Shown here piece by piece: positions 36,440 to 47,884 of a stretch of DNA of 64,000 bases. Below the pieces are notes generated by a model. That model saw only the letters and a program-made list of their open reading frames with translations. It did not search any database and was not told the DNA's origin. The stretch is from Sipunculus nudus (taxonomy: Eukaryota; Annelida; Sipuncula; Golfingiida; Sipunculidae): the NCBI GenBank assembly GCA_026874595.1, contig CM049312.1, forward strand, positions 48,117,429-48,181,428, in the 5' to 3' direction. How positions within the stretch are numbered: the first letter of the stretch is position 1; each line of letters begins with the position of its first letter. The position numbers and the translations under genes are program-made.

Positions 36440-38184
36440 TTCACAGTTGTCACTGAAAGGATCATTGGTCAATGTTCCTACCCAGATTGAAACCACGGTA
36501 GATATGTTACAACGCAAGTCATACTCCACTGCTACCATACCAATCAATTTAAAGCGTAAACTTGAGTACAAAAAGTTGAGTGCACCCAGAATGTACGTCC
36601 AGCTGTGATACTAAGTGCACTACACTACTTGATGAGACATAGTTGTATAAAGATGCCAACATTACAATACATAGTAACTGGCTTCAAACTTTCAAAAATT
36701 CACAAGAGCATGAACCTGTTGTCAAAACTGACAATTCAGTGGATGATAATGTATCTGATGATGACCAGTTTGAAGAAATACATGAAGATGAACAAGCAGG
36801 AATTCTAGATACCATGCTTGATGATGCTGAACTCACATGGAATGACATAATATCAGTAGCTCCTGGAGAAGGACAGAAACCTTTGAGTCTGTTCCAAGAC
36901 AAAGACTCAAAATATATGTCATTTCCTTCAGTATTTTGTGGGCAAAGGAGATTAGACAGTGCTGAAAGAAAAACTTCTGTTCATTACAGTGACATTTGCA
37001 AATGGGAACTCAGAGCACTTGATCGCAGAGTTGCTGCACATGTTCCAAATCTTTTCTACAAAATGAAGAAATTACAAATAGAACAAATTACAGGAAAGGT
37101 TAGCCTAGCTATTCATCGAATCAAAATAAGGAAGAAATATCCTGTCCAGGACGTCTTGAATGAAAGCAAAGTTCATGAGTTGACAAGGTTGGATGAGGGC
37201 TACCGAATTTTCAGATCCATAAGAAGTTCCCCTCCATATTTTGAAGAACATAAAAGAGACCTCTTTGCAAAGATTAGACAACTTGAATTGCCAACATGGT
37301 TTATATCTCTATCAGCTGCAGACACACATTGGAAAGACCTGCTGATCATCGTTGGTAAACTGATTGATGGCAGAACTTATTCGAGTGATTATATCAAACA
37401 AATGGATTGGGTAAATAAAACACACTTGGTTAAGGCAGATGCTGTAACTTGTGTGGGCTATTTTGATCACAGAGGTCATGCCTTCATTCACACCATCTTA
37501 CAATGTACACATTCACCTCCTGGAAAGCTCAAAGACTTTTTTTACAGAGTTGAATTTCAGCAACTTGGCTCTCCACATATTCATATGCTTATGTGGATTG
37601 AGAATGCATCCATATATGGTCAACATGAAGAAGATACTGTCACCAAATACATTGATGAGCATGTTATCTGCTGCAAGAATCATGACAACCATCAGGATCT
37701 TATAGATCTACAAACACACAGATACTCCAGGTCTTGTAGAAAGGTCACCATCTGAAATAAAAACTAAAGGATACATGAGACTTGTTTACTGCATGGAAAG
37801 CCAACCATGACCTTCAGTTTATACTTGATCCATATGCATGTGCAACAAAACATAGTTTCCTATGTTAGCAAAAGTTAAAGGGGAATGAGTGTTTGGTAAG
37901 ATGCTGCTCGCAAAGAAGCTAGGAAAAGGGGAAAAACTCTTAGACAGCAGGTGAGAGATATGGGAAATCAGTTTTTAAATGCTGTGGAAATAAGTGCGCA
38001 GGAAGCAGCATATCTGGTATTACAACTTCCAATGACAAGAGCCACCAGGGATGTAATATTTTTACCCACTGCTCCTACAGATGAAAGAACTTTTCTACTT
38101 GAAAGTAAAGAACAGCTTCAACATCTCCCACATGATTCAACAGACATAGCAGCAAATAATATCATTGACAGATATTCAAAATGA
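36440..38184 (+). pseudogene. HUH Rep nuclease domain of helentron, broken
   Basis: The domain starts with GSQLSLKGSLVNVP and reaches VEFQQLGSPHIHMLMWI, the HUH motif, with the two His codons at 37576 and 37582. ILDPYACAT follows near 37828, then NAVEISAQEAAYLVLQLP and DIAANNIIDRYSK, ending at a TGA (38182). In Helitron Rep proteins two tyrosines follow the DPYACA string. Here the first is lost and the second (TAT, 37861) is out of frame. Sequence between CRK (37740) and the next block looks internally deleted. Rep would nick and join the DNA strand in rolling-circle transposition. This copy is inactive. Confidence 0.85.
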
Positions 38185-40250
38185 CCAAAAGCATTTGAAA
38201 ATTGGTGTCTCGCTGACTTTGCATCACAGATTAATATTAAATACTCGGTGGAAAGAGCAGATGATGCATTCCATTTCAACACTGATGATCACAACATCAC
38301 TGATGAAAATGAAGCAATTGCTAATGTAAACCCAGGAGAAAAGCTCAGTATCACCTTACCAAATGGTACAACATACACTCAAAGACAGGTTCCCAGAGTT
38401 CTAAGATATGTCCGCTATACTGAGAAAGTAGACCCAGAAAACTGCTTTCATGAAAGGCTACTGTTCTTCACATCATGGAGAGATGAAACCAAAGACCTTT
38501 TAAATGGTTCACAAACATACTCGGAACAATATAACAAGAAAAAAAATAATGGATTCAAAAGAAAACAGTATGAGCATAATGCAGATGATCTACAAGAAGC
38601 ACAGGACCAAGCTGAACATGACCGTGAAACTAAATATGCACAGATAGCTCCTACAACAGAACATGCAGAGAATGAAGATGCAATTCAACAACCAGTTCCC
38701 AGTGAAGAATTTGCCTTTTTTGACCCAGAAAGGTCAGATCATTTGAAAATCTATGGTTTGACAACTGATGAAGAGTACAGACAGTTAATACAGGGTCTAA
38801 ATGAAAAACAACTCACAGTATTCAAACACATTATCAAACATGTAAAATGTTCAACCATGCCTTTACACCTATTCATTACTGGTGGGGCAGGTGTTGGTAA
38901 ATCAGTTTTGCTAAGAGCTCTCTTTCAAGCCTTGCATTGTCAGTTATGTGGAACCGAGGGTGAAAATCCATTGGAGTGCAAGATACTGATCACTACACCT
39001 ACAGGAAAGGCTGCTTACAATGTCCAGAGATCCACATTACCCAATGCTTTTCGAATCAATCCAAAAAAAGGATTTGATTACAGAAAATTGTCACCTGACA
39101 TCCTGAATACACTGCGGACACAGTATAGACACCTTCAGATATTAATGATTGATGAAGTGAGCATGGTAAGAAATCGCATGTTCAATTTTGTAAATTTGGG
39201 GCTCCAAGAAATTAAAGGCAAAAAAGAACCATTTGGTGGTATCCATGTGATTGTTATTGGAGACCTCTTCCAACTTCAACCAGTAATGGACAATTGGATT
39301 TTCAAGAACTTGTCTGACAACTATTGACCTCTTGCACTCAACCTGTGGGCAGACAGTTTTCATATGTATGAGCTAACTGAAATCATGCTGCCAAAAAATG
39401 ATCATGATTTTGCAGAACTTTTGAACAGGCTACGTGAGGACAACACACAAAAGCTTACATTGATACCCTAAAATCTTGTCTTGTTGGTCATGACAGTTCA
39501 TATCCATCAGGAACTACTCATTTGTTCACAAACAACACCAGTGTCGACAATCATAATATGCAAATCTTCCAGTGTACAAACACAACTAAAGTGATAATTA
39601 CTGCAACTGACACGGTATCAACAGATGTGACAGATGATGTGAAGAAAGATGTACTTTCAAGAATACCAGATAACCCATCAAAAACTGTAGGACTGCTGAA
39701 AATGCTTCAGATTGCTGTTGGTTTACCATATGATATCACCTGCAATGTTGCAGTTCAAGATGGAATCACTAATGGTTGTTCTTGTATATTGAAGCACATA
39801 CACTACCTGTATAGCAAAACTGTACCCAGCATTCTTTGGCTTCAGTTTGAAGATTCAGACATTGGCTCAGACACCAGGAGAAATTATGCCGCCTTTTACA
39901 CTCCAGCTATATCAAAAGAATGAACACTACTTTTTGTCACCAAACGCACATTCCATACAGGCAGGAGACTTATACTAGTAACTCGTTCTCAGTTCCTATT
40001 AAAACTTGGTGCTGCAAAAACAATATGTAAGGCACAAGGCAGTTCACTCGATCAGGTGGAAGTGGATATGACAAGTACCAGAAAACTAAGGCATGCACAT
40101 TATGTTGCATTGAGCAGGGTAAGAAATATGGATGGCTTGCATGTATTAAATTTAGATGAAAACAAAATGTCAACTGATCCACAGGTGGCAAATGAAATGG
40201 CCAGACTCCGTAATGATGCTAAACTTGCTCTTAATTTCATACCTCCAACA
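38185..40250 (+). pseudogene. PIF1-type SF1 helicase domain of helentron, broken
   Basis: The first stretch (about 360 codons to 39327) contains Walker A GGAGVGKS (38881-38904), ITTPTGKAAYN, Walker B LMIDEVSMV with Asp-Glu at 39151-39156, and FGGIHVIVIGDLFQLQPV. A stop at 39325 and a frame change near 39460 follow. Later motifs are intact in the next frame: LPYDITCNVAVQDGITNG (about 39723) and the C-terminal helicase motif HAHYVALSRVRNMDGLHVL (about 40098). All core SF1B motifs can be found, so the ancestor was a full helicase that would unwind donor DNA during rolling-circle transfer. Confidence 0.88.
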
Positions 40251-40254
40251 TCTG

Positions 40255-40942
40255 TACCAACTGATACACTCGAGATAATATACCATAACACAAGATCTCT
40301 TCATTTGCATTTCAAAGATGTTATTTCCGATTGTCATATCCTTAATACCCATATCATTGCTTTGGCTGAAACTCGTTTGTGTTCTTTTGATACTGATGAT
40401 TCATATTCTATCCCAGATTTCCAACTGATACAAAATGATCATAACAGGTTCAACATATCCATCAACAAGACCACATTATGGATTAGCATTCTATGTGCAC
40501 AAAGACCTCTGCCCATTCAATGAAGTGCATCATCAATCTAATGAAAATATTGATGCATCTGTATTAATAATTAATACTCCGAGCCCCTCCTTACAACTGA
40601 TTTGCGTGTACAGATCCCCTCAGTCAAAACTGTCTGACTTTAAATCCAAGCTTGCCCAGCTTATGACACATGTTGATATCCAACAAATATTGTTAGGAAT
40701 GGGAGATTTCAATATAGATGTTAGTACACAAAACAATATATCAGCCTTGAATGATCTTTCACATCTTCTGCACTCTCAACAACTTGAAACAGAAAAGACA
40801 CTCTGATCATGGGAGTCTTATTGATCTGGTATTTTCAGACTTCCCTGATGCTACAGCTTCAACTATAGAGACCACATGGTCTGATCATAAAGTCTTGTTC
40901 ACTATTGTTCCAACCAGTGTTTTTCAGTTTCATCTTGACTGA
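40255..40942 (+). pseudogene. AP-endonuclease-like (EEP) domain fused after helicase
   Basis: It directly follows the helicase: TLEIIYHNTRSLHLHF, then IIALAETRL with the likely catalytic Glu at 40368-40370, CVYRSPQSKL, GMGDFNIDV (GDFN at about 40702-40713) and WSDHKVLF (SDH at 40880-40888). Two frame changes, near 40470 and 40790, split it. These are the standard motifs of the apurinic endonuclease domain of CR1-like non-LTR retrotransposons. An endonuclease after PIF1 is a hallmark that separates helentrons from canonical Helitrons. No reverse transcriptase follows, so this is not a stray retrotransposon. Confidence 0.85.
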
Positions 40943-41666
40943 TAATTTTGATATTGGTTCACAATGAATTTGACTCTTTCATAGTAATGGTATTGAATTT
41001 GATATATTGGTCACTTCTTGTAATATTTTATTTCAGATTGAAGCTGAAAGTAGGTATCAGTGTCACAAATCACCAGTGAAGTGAAGTTCTTGCACACCTG
41101 ATATTAAGCAACTGTGGCCCATTTTGTGAGCTGTTGGCCATAAACCTCATTTTTTCCCATTTACAACTGATCAAACATGTTCATTCTAATCACCTGTGTT
41201 AGATCTTTAAAACTTGGCACATAGACACCTCTGCCCAAATTAATTTTTGTCTACACTTGTTCAGTTATATAGTACACAGTACAACTATTACAAGATCTTA
41301 TTAAATCACATACAATTCAACAAAAAAAGCAATTTATGATTGAGAATTTATGCACAAGACAGAAACCTCTAATTTTGAGTAAGATGTAGTTCAACAGTGC
41401 GGGAATTTCCAAGTATTGGTACAAAGGAAAAACTAAGGATACACAGTGACCTATCATTCAGAAGGTATCAGAGATTGCTCAGGCCTGGTATTCAGACAGG
41501 CAGAGAAATGCTTTGTCAAGGAGTTTGATTAAAAAAAAAGAACTGAAATAACCACTCCCTTGTTTAGCCTCCCCAATAATGTTTTCATAAAGACCTACAG
41601 TACACAGTAATCATAACCCACCCATGTACTCTCCAGTCATTTTGCTCTTGTTCAACATTTCTTGAA
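40943..41666 (+). other. helentron 3' non-coding region
   Basis: No domain or family repeat is recognised between the endonuclease remnant and the terminal motif. It is probably 3' untranslated and terminal sequence of the autonomous element. Confidence 0.5.
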
Positions 41667-41699
41667 TTCAGCTGAGCATCATGGCCCATGGGCCACTAG
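41667..41699 (+). other. helentron 3' terminus (subterminal repeat, hairpin, CTAG)
   Basis: TTCAGCTGAGC (41667-41677) is followed by ATCA, the perfect palindrome TGGCCCATGGGCCA (41682-41695) and CTAG (41696-41699) before TTT. A-family copies have TGACCCATGGGTCA plus CTTG at the same place. Both arms differ in step, so pairing is preserved. Confidence 0.85.
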
Positions 41700-43157
41700 T
41701 TTGTACAGGAGTCATCAGTGCCCGTATCATACTAATGGCTACAAAAAACTTCTTCTCTGAAACAATATGGCCAAATTGTTTAATATCGCACAGAAATGAT
41801 CCTAGAGTAGTGCTTTCTGAAGTTTTTTTAAATGGTCTCAGTTCAGTGACTTTTGGCTGAGTTATGGGAAGCTGAATTTAGTCCTATGCCAAAACAGCCC
41901 ATTTTAGCTCAATGGTTACACAGATCTTCTACTCAAAAACCACTGGGCCAAATTCTTTAATCTCACTTATAAATTATCCTTAGATGTTGATAATTCAAGT
42001 TTGTTTAAATGGTTTTGGTTCAGTGACTTTTGGCTGAGTTACGGGAAGCTGAACTTTTTGCTGTATTTTCCCATATGAGTTATAAACCTACAAAATGTTT
42101 TTTTGACTGACGCCACTGAGGCCAAATTGTTCTGTATTTTACAAGAATAATCCCCTGAATAATTCTTATTATAATTGTCTTTTATGGTTCAAAAGAAGAA
42201 TTTTGGCTGAATTATAAAGATTGAATTGAGTCATTTTCCCATATATGTTAGTTCTGTAAAGCAGATAACATCTAGCCTGGCACCAGTTTATCAGCTTCCG
42301 TTCAATCATGCCTCTAGACATTTAGATTTCAGGTTATCTATGGTTAATATTGACAAGAATGTTTTTTAAAAGCTTTTAAAAAATGTAGATTTGTGATTTT
42401 AGATATTCCTCATTCCAGGCAATGTTAAGAATCACAGGTATACAGCTCTCTGTGGGTATATAAAGACGGCTATACATGGATTATAAATAAATGGTATCCA
42501 TACTCAACTTAATTCAAGATTTTGCCATCAGTGAGATGTATCTGTATTATAATTTTGCATTCAATATGTATCTGTAATAATATTTATTAAAACTTTGAGC
42601 TAACGGGATGGTGTGGTGGCGTCTATTGTCAATCGTCTGTACATTAACCCATACTATCTCGAAAAAACGACTGGAGCTAGTATCATGAAATTTAATGCAA
42701 AAAATTAGCCATCTGAAAAACTCTGCATTTTCTTAGATTTTATTGACAAAAAGCTAAAAAAAACTCTCCTCCAAAACAGTCAAGCCAAATTGTTCAATAT
42801 TTCACAGAAATAATCATTTATACCATCTCTCTCAAATTTATTTGAATGGTTGAAGTTCGGTGAATTTTGGCCGAGTTACAGGAAGTTGAACTTAGTCATC
42901 TGACCAAAAAAGCATACTAAAATGACAATCTCAGAAACAGCCGGAGCTATCATCACCAAATTTTATGCCAGTGTTGGTTACATGAGTCATATATGAAATT
43001 CAGGTATTGGTGGGGCCACCTGCATTGACCTTTTTTTGTACGGGGGTTATGGGTCATCTGTACATTAACCCATAATTTCTCGGGAATAGCAGGAGCTACC
43101 ATCCCCAGATTTTATGCAGTAATCTGTCACATATCAAATGTTGTGGGATTCAGCTTA
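41700..43157 (+). repeat. family C body, upstream of E insertion
   Basis: TTTGTACAGGAGTCATCAG onward is collinear with 60886-62330. It holds GGTATTGGTGGGGCCACC at about 43003, a mutated module-end palindrome. No coding region. Confidence 0.8.
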
Positions 43158-43199
43158 TTTTTTATGCCCCCGCCACAAAGTGGCCGGGGCATATAGTTT

Positions 43200-44169
43200 T
43201 ACCCATGTCTGTCATTCCGTCCTTCCGTCCTTCCGAAATCAAACAGTTGTACGGCATTTTTTTCGCAATGCCTGCAGATATTGGCCTGATTTTTGGTGTG
43301 TGGGCAGATATAGACCAGTTACAGATCGAGTTCGCATTTCGTCCCAGTTGACCTACTTTGACAGTTTTACAGCTCCTAAACTTAGAAAATTTCATGAAAA
43401 ATAGAAATTTCATGACAAATACACATGTACGGACCTTTTTTCGTAATGCCTGCAGATATCGGCCTGATTTTTGGTGTGTAGGCAGATAATGACCAGTTAC
43501 AGATCAAGTTCACGTTTCGTCCCGGTTGACCTACTTTTGACCGTTTTACGCCTCCTTAACTTAGAAAATTTCATTAAAAATAGAAATATTCATGACAGAT
43601 ACACATGTACAGACTTTTTTTCGCAATGCCTGCAGATATTGGCCTGATTTTTGGTGTGTGGGCAGATATAGACCAGTTACAGATCGAATTCGTGTGTCGT
43701 CCCGGTTGACCTACTTTTGACCATTTAACGGCTCCTGAACATAGAAAATTTCATGAAAAATATGAAATTTCATGACAAATACACATGTACGGACTTTTTT
43801 TCGTAATGCCTGCAGATATTGGCCTGATTTTTGGTGTGTGGGCAGATATTGACCAGGTACAGATTGAGTTCGCGTTTGGTCCCAGTTGACCTACTTTTGA
43901 TTGTTTTACGGCTCCTGAACATAGAAAATTTCATGTAAAATATAAATTTTCATGACAAATACACTTGTACAGACTTTTCTTCGCAATACCTGCAGATATT
44001 GGCCTGATTTTTGGTGTGTGGGCAGATAATAACCAGTTACAGATCAAGTTCACGTTTTGTCCCAGTTGACCTAATTTTGACCATTTGACGGTGCTCTAAC
44101 ATAGAACATTTTATAAAAAAGTGCACATGTATGGACTTTTTTTTGCAGTGCCTGCAGATACGGGCCTGA
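43200..44169 (+). repeat. 180-bp tandem units of family E (left block)
   Basis: CCTGCAGATA-like starts lie at 43271, 43449, 43629, 43809, 43989 and 44151. Each unit carries GATTTTTGGTGTGTGGGCAG and GTTGACCTACTTTTGA. Short translated frames recur but carry stops in most units. Confidence 0.9.
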
Positions 44170-47100
44170 TTAGCTCAGCTGACTATAAGTCATCTGAGCT
44201 ATAGTCATGGTCCATTGTCCGTCGTCCGTCCGTCTGTCTGTCCGTCCGTCCGTCCGTCTGTCCATCTGGATGTCCGTCCGTAAGACTGGCACGTTTCGAC
44301 ACCATTGGACCTACGAATCTGAATTTCGGCATACAGTTAGATGTCCCCATAATCTCCTACCATGCCAAAAATTGGGTCAATAGGACTTCGTTCCTTTGAG
44401 ATATTAAGGAAAAACCTCAATTTTTTATTAGAAATCTATTTTCACACTTCAGGACTGCCTAATATCAAAACCACTCATCTGGTTTTCTTCATATTTACCA
44501 TAAATATTCCTATGTACATGCCAGATATTAAGTCAGTATTATATAATTTAAAAAAGTTATGGGCCCAAATATAATGGACTTTGTAAAAAAATCAGGAAGA
44601 TATTTGGTCACTTAAGACCAAAAGTGTTAAAGGTAGGGACTTTTTTTTCAGTAATACAACTTTAATTAATAAAAATTTAATTGTATACCAAAAATTAGAT
44701 CAAAATTTGTTAAATTTTTTTTAAATATTGGCAAAAATATAAAATTGGTACCTTAAATTTTGCCCAACTTTGGCCATGGCACGTTTTTTTTCCTGTAAGT
44801 ACTGTGGGTTTAATTTTCACACCATGTATACATAAGGATTTAATCTGTAAAAATCTGAAATTTGAAAATAAAAGCTGCAAAATTAGGCTAGTTATTGAAT
44901 TTTTTGGAGGCTCTTGTTGTATTCCCTTACATTGTCAGGCAGTCCACTTTGATGACTGTAGGTCATTCAGTGCACATCTCTATGCTCCCGAGGCTGTTGA
45001 CATAATTTTAGATGTCCCCAAAATCTCCTACCATACCGAAAATTGGGTCATTAGGACTTTGTTCCTTCGAGATATTAAGGAAAAAAAACTCTGTTTTCCA
45101 TAAAAAAAAGCCATTGTTACACTTCAAGGCTGCCTAATATCAAAACCACTGATCTGTTTTTGATCGTATTTAGTAATCACATTCTTTTATACATTTTCTA
45201 TGAACATACCAAAAATTAGGTCAGTATTGGGTATTATTTTGAAGTTATGGGCCAAAACATAATGCAATTTTTAAAAAAATCAGGAAATATATTTACTCAC
45301 CTAACATGAGAATTGCTGAACCTAGAGACTTTTTTTCAGGAATATAACTTTATTTAATCAAGATTCAATTGTTTACCCAAAATTAGATCTGAATTTTGCA
45401 AATTTTTCAAGTTATTAGCATAAATAAAAAATCAATACCTTAAATTTTGTCCAACTTTGGCAATGGCACGTTTTTTCCCTGTAAGCACTGTTGCTTTAAT
45501 TTTCCCAGCATATATGCATCAGGATTTAATCTTTTAAAATCTGAACATTCAAAAGAAATTGATTGGAATGAAAAGCTTTTATTCATGTTTTCATACAACA
45601 TGTCAAGTGTTGTTTACATCTAGCCCACCTAGTAGTACAGCCTTCACTTGCATTATGTAACCCACCCCAGGCAGCTTACCTTGGCCCAGCTTGGCCACTA
45701 CTAGCAGGCTTCCCCTTTGCCCTGCACTTATCCCCCCCCCCCCCAGCTGGTGCATAAACAAGATGAATGTTATAATTTTTCTGTATTTTATTTTATTCTT
45801 GGACATGCTACATTTTAGATTTTGTATTGTACCACCAGGGTTACAATGATTAAAGTGTACATTTAATTGTGTCCACAAAGTGGTGTATTGCTGTGAAAGT
45901 GTGGATGTTCATGAGATAAGTAATTCCTTACTTCAGAAGAGTAAAAACTTCACCAGGTGTGAAATTGACTATTAATTCCAGTAATTAATTGAAACTGGGA
46001 TAGTAATTAGCACAATGATATTGTTTGTCCCTCATTCAACCAACAGTGTGTATACTTTATTTGAAAAGATGTTTTATTTTATCAAATTTACTTTTATTTT
46101 ATTTTGGTGAATAAAATTAAGCATGTCCTGAAAACTCCAATGTGCAAAACTTTTTAATAGTGATTCAAGGAATATTCTTGTAGATGCCATGTTGTGGCAT
46201 TATTTTCTTTAAAAATCAGTTTAAACATTTATGATTTAAAAATAATAAAATATATGTGTATGCATAATATGACCCAATGTTTTTTACTATGTATATATAA
46301 TGATTGCAACTTTTGCAACAATTCAAATATTTTAACTTTTATTTTCAGGTTTTTTAATTAAAAATTTATAAACCTGTAAATAAAAAAAATGATTCAGATA
46401 AAAACTTCCTAATGGAAAAAGTGGATCTGCTTAAAAAAATAGGATTATATTTAAACTTAAATGCATTATTCTCTTGAAAGTGAAATAAAGATATTAGTCC
46501 ATTATGTCCACTTGCCTGTCCAACTATAAATTTTCGTATGCAACACAGTATCTCAAAACTTTTACTGTTTTTCTTCATGACAGTCTTGTCAGAGTATTAG
46601 TTTGCAATCATATATTTAGAACTTTACTATAACCAAGTAGGAGGGCCCCTTTCCTCTTAGCTTTTCATATTCTTATATAAATGAAAAACATTACAATAGA
46701 ATATTTCTACATCCACCTTCGTGCTGCCCTCACTTTTCCCTTCTCTGAACCCCATCCCAAAGTCAGCCTCAGTAAGCAAGAACAAGATGAATCAGATATA
46801 TTCATACTTTAATAATTTGTATAACTATTCGTCCATAGGTACCTATGTACATGCCAGAAATTATGTCAATATTGTGTAATATGTAGACATAGTGGGCATC
46901 ACAATAATGTACCTTGTCAAGACTAAAGAGATATTGTGTCATACAGTCACATATTCATAAATCACTTCATCAGCATAGTTAATCATAACATCATATCTGT
47001 CAAATTGAACACTTGCAGACTACCATACACTTTAGATCCTTCAACAAATAGCCTTATCATCATTCTACTACTGCTTATTACTGCTGTCATTGCATTCATA

Positions 47101-47352
47101 TTTGCTCAAATATATCACAATTTTCAACCCCTCCTAAATAAATAAAAAATAAACCACTTTATTTGACTCTATTAATCCATCAGTCGGGTAATTTCATTTA
47201 TCATTTACTCACATATTACATTACATTCCTTTATAATAGTCTAACATGTACATGATATTCATAAGCTTTATCGACTCGATATAGTATCACAGTGGAGAAA
47301 CATTTATAGTCCAATCATGATCAGCTGAGCGCCGTGACCCATGGGTCCCTTG
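44170..47352 (+). mobile_element. long family A element inside E
   Basis: The 5' AGCTCAGCTGACT (44172) lies in its hairpin and is followed by many GTCCGTCC copies. The 3' TCAGCTGAGC, GACCCATGGGTC and CTTG end at 47352. Left flank GGCCTGATT and right flank TTTTTGGTGTG rejoin into the E unit, which reads GGCCTGATTTTTGGTGTG in neighbouring copies. This clean copy (about 3.2 kb) is the reference for the long A interior. A poly-C run lies near 45731. No coding region. Confidence 0.85.
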
Positions 47353-47850
47353 TTTTTGGTGTGTAGGCAGATATTGACCAGTTACAGATCGAGTTCTTGT
47401 TTTGTCCAAGTTGACCTACTTTTGACCATTTGACTGCTCCTGAACATAGAAAGTTTCATGAAAAATAGAAATTTTCATAACAAATGCATATGTACTGACT
47501 TTTTTTCCTCAATGCCTGCAGATACCACCCTGATTTTTTATGTGTGGGCAGATAATGACAGTTACAGATTGAGTTCGCGTTTCGTCCCGGTTGACCTACT
47601 TTTGATTGTTTTACAGCTCCTAAACATAGAAAATTTCATGTAAGACAGAAATGTTTATGGAAAATGCACATGTATGGACTTTTTTTCACAATGCCTGCAT
47701 ATACTGGCATGATTTTTGGTGTGTTGCTTGATAATGACCCGTTACAGATCAAGTTTGCATTTTGCCCTTGTTGACCTACTTTTGACCATACGACACCTCC
47801 TGAACTTAAAAAATTTTTCAAAATTTTACAAATGTTTCTAATTTGCCCCA
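47353..47850 (+). repeat. 180-bp units of family E (right block)
   Basis: The E unit cut at 44169 resumes, with further starts at about 47514 and 47694, followed by the E 3' end. Confidence 0.85.
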
Positions 47851-47884
47851 GGCGGGGGCATTCGTGTCGTTCTGACACATCTAG

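Larger units (their letters stand above)
34342..40942 (+). pseudogene. helentron polyprotein, broken (protease-coil-Rep-PIF1-endonuclease)
   Basis: Six blocks in one orientation and in the order known for helentron proteins are described separately below. The first ATG of the protease-type block is at 34342. The frame is held for long stretches: 34446 to about 35870 with in-frame stops, 36445 to about 39450 with local slips, and about 39480 to 40470. Frame changes occur near 34449, 35870, 36440, 37750-37870, 39460, 40470 and 40790. One stop at 38182 (TGA before CCAAAAG) fits decay of CGA to TGA. This copy cannot make an active protein. It is a fossil of the probable mobilising enzyme for the A-type elements. 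Confidence 0.85.
28649..41699 (+). mobile_element. composite autonomous helentron (proposed limits)
   Basis: The 3' terminus at 41667-41699 is clear. The 5' limit is inferred. AGCTCAGCTGACTG at 28649 follows TCAGCCTTTTT, and the sequence after the 3' end (TTTGTACAGGAGTCATCAG) is what follows the equivalent T-run in C copies near 15630 and 60886, so the two flanks look like halves of one target. Inside lie an A copy or copies (28874-31745), a B copy (33137-34136), the coding region (about 34342-40942) and unassigned non-coding parts. If the 5' limit is wrong, the nearest alternative 5' ends are 28874 and 30569. Confidence 0.55.
43158..47884 (+). mobile_element. family E element, interrupted by an A element
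   Basis: The 5' ATGCCCCCGCC (43164-43174) is part of the hairpin GCCCCCGCCAC..GTGGCCGGGGC. A CCTTCCGTCC head and 180-bp units follow. The 3' end has the inverse GGCGGGGGCAT (about 47852), the hairpin GTGTC..GACAC and ATCTAG (CTAG 47881-47884). The flanks TTCAGCTTATTTTTT and TTTGCTATCTGC appear joined, without E, at about 62320-62345. E lacks the GGTGGCGCCACC module. Confidence 0.85.

Noticed and set aside
40255-40942. Endonuclease block as a separate CR1-like retrotransposon
   Set aside because: It follows the helicase in the same frame at its start, no reverse transcriptase is present, and the helentron 3' terminus lies downstream.
43138-43413. Frames on both strands over the E units
   Set aside because: They are confined to 180-bp repeats, with stops in most units and no domain.
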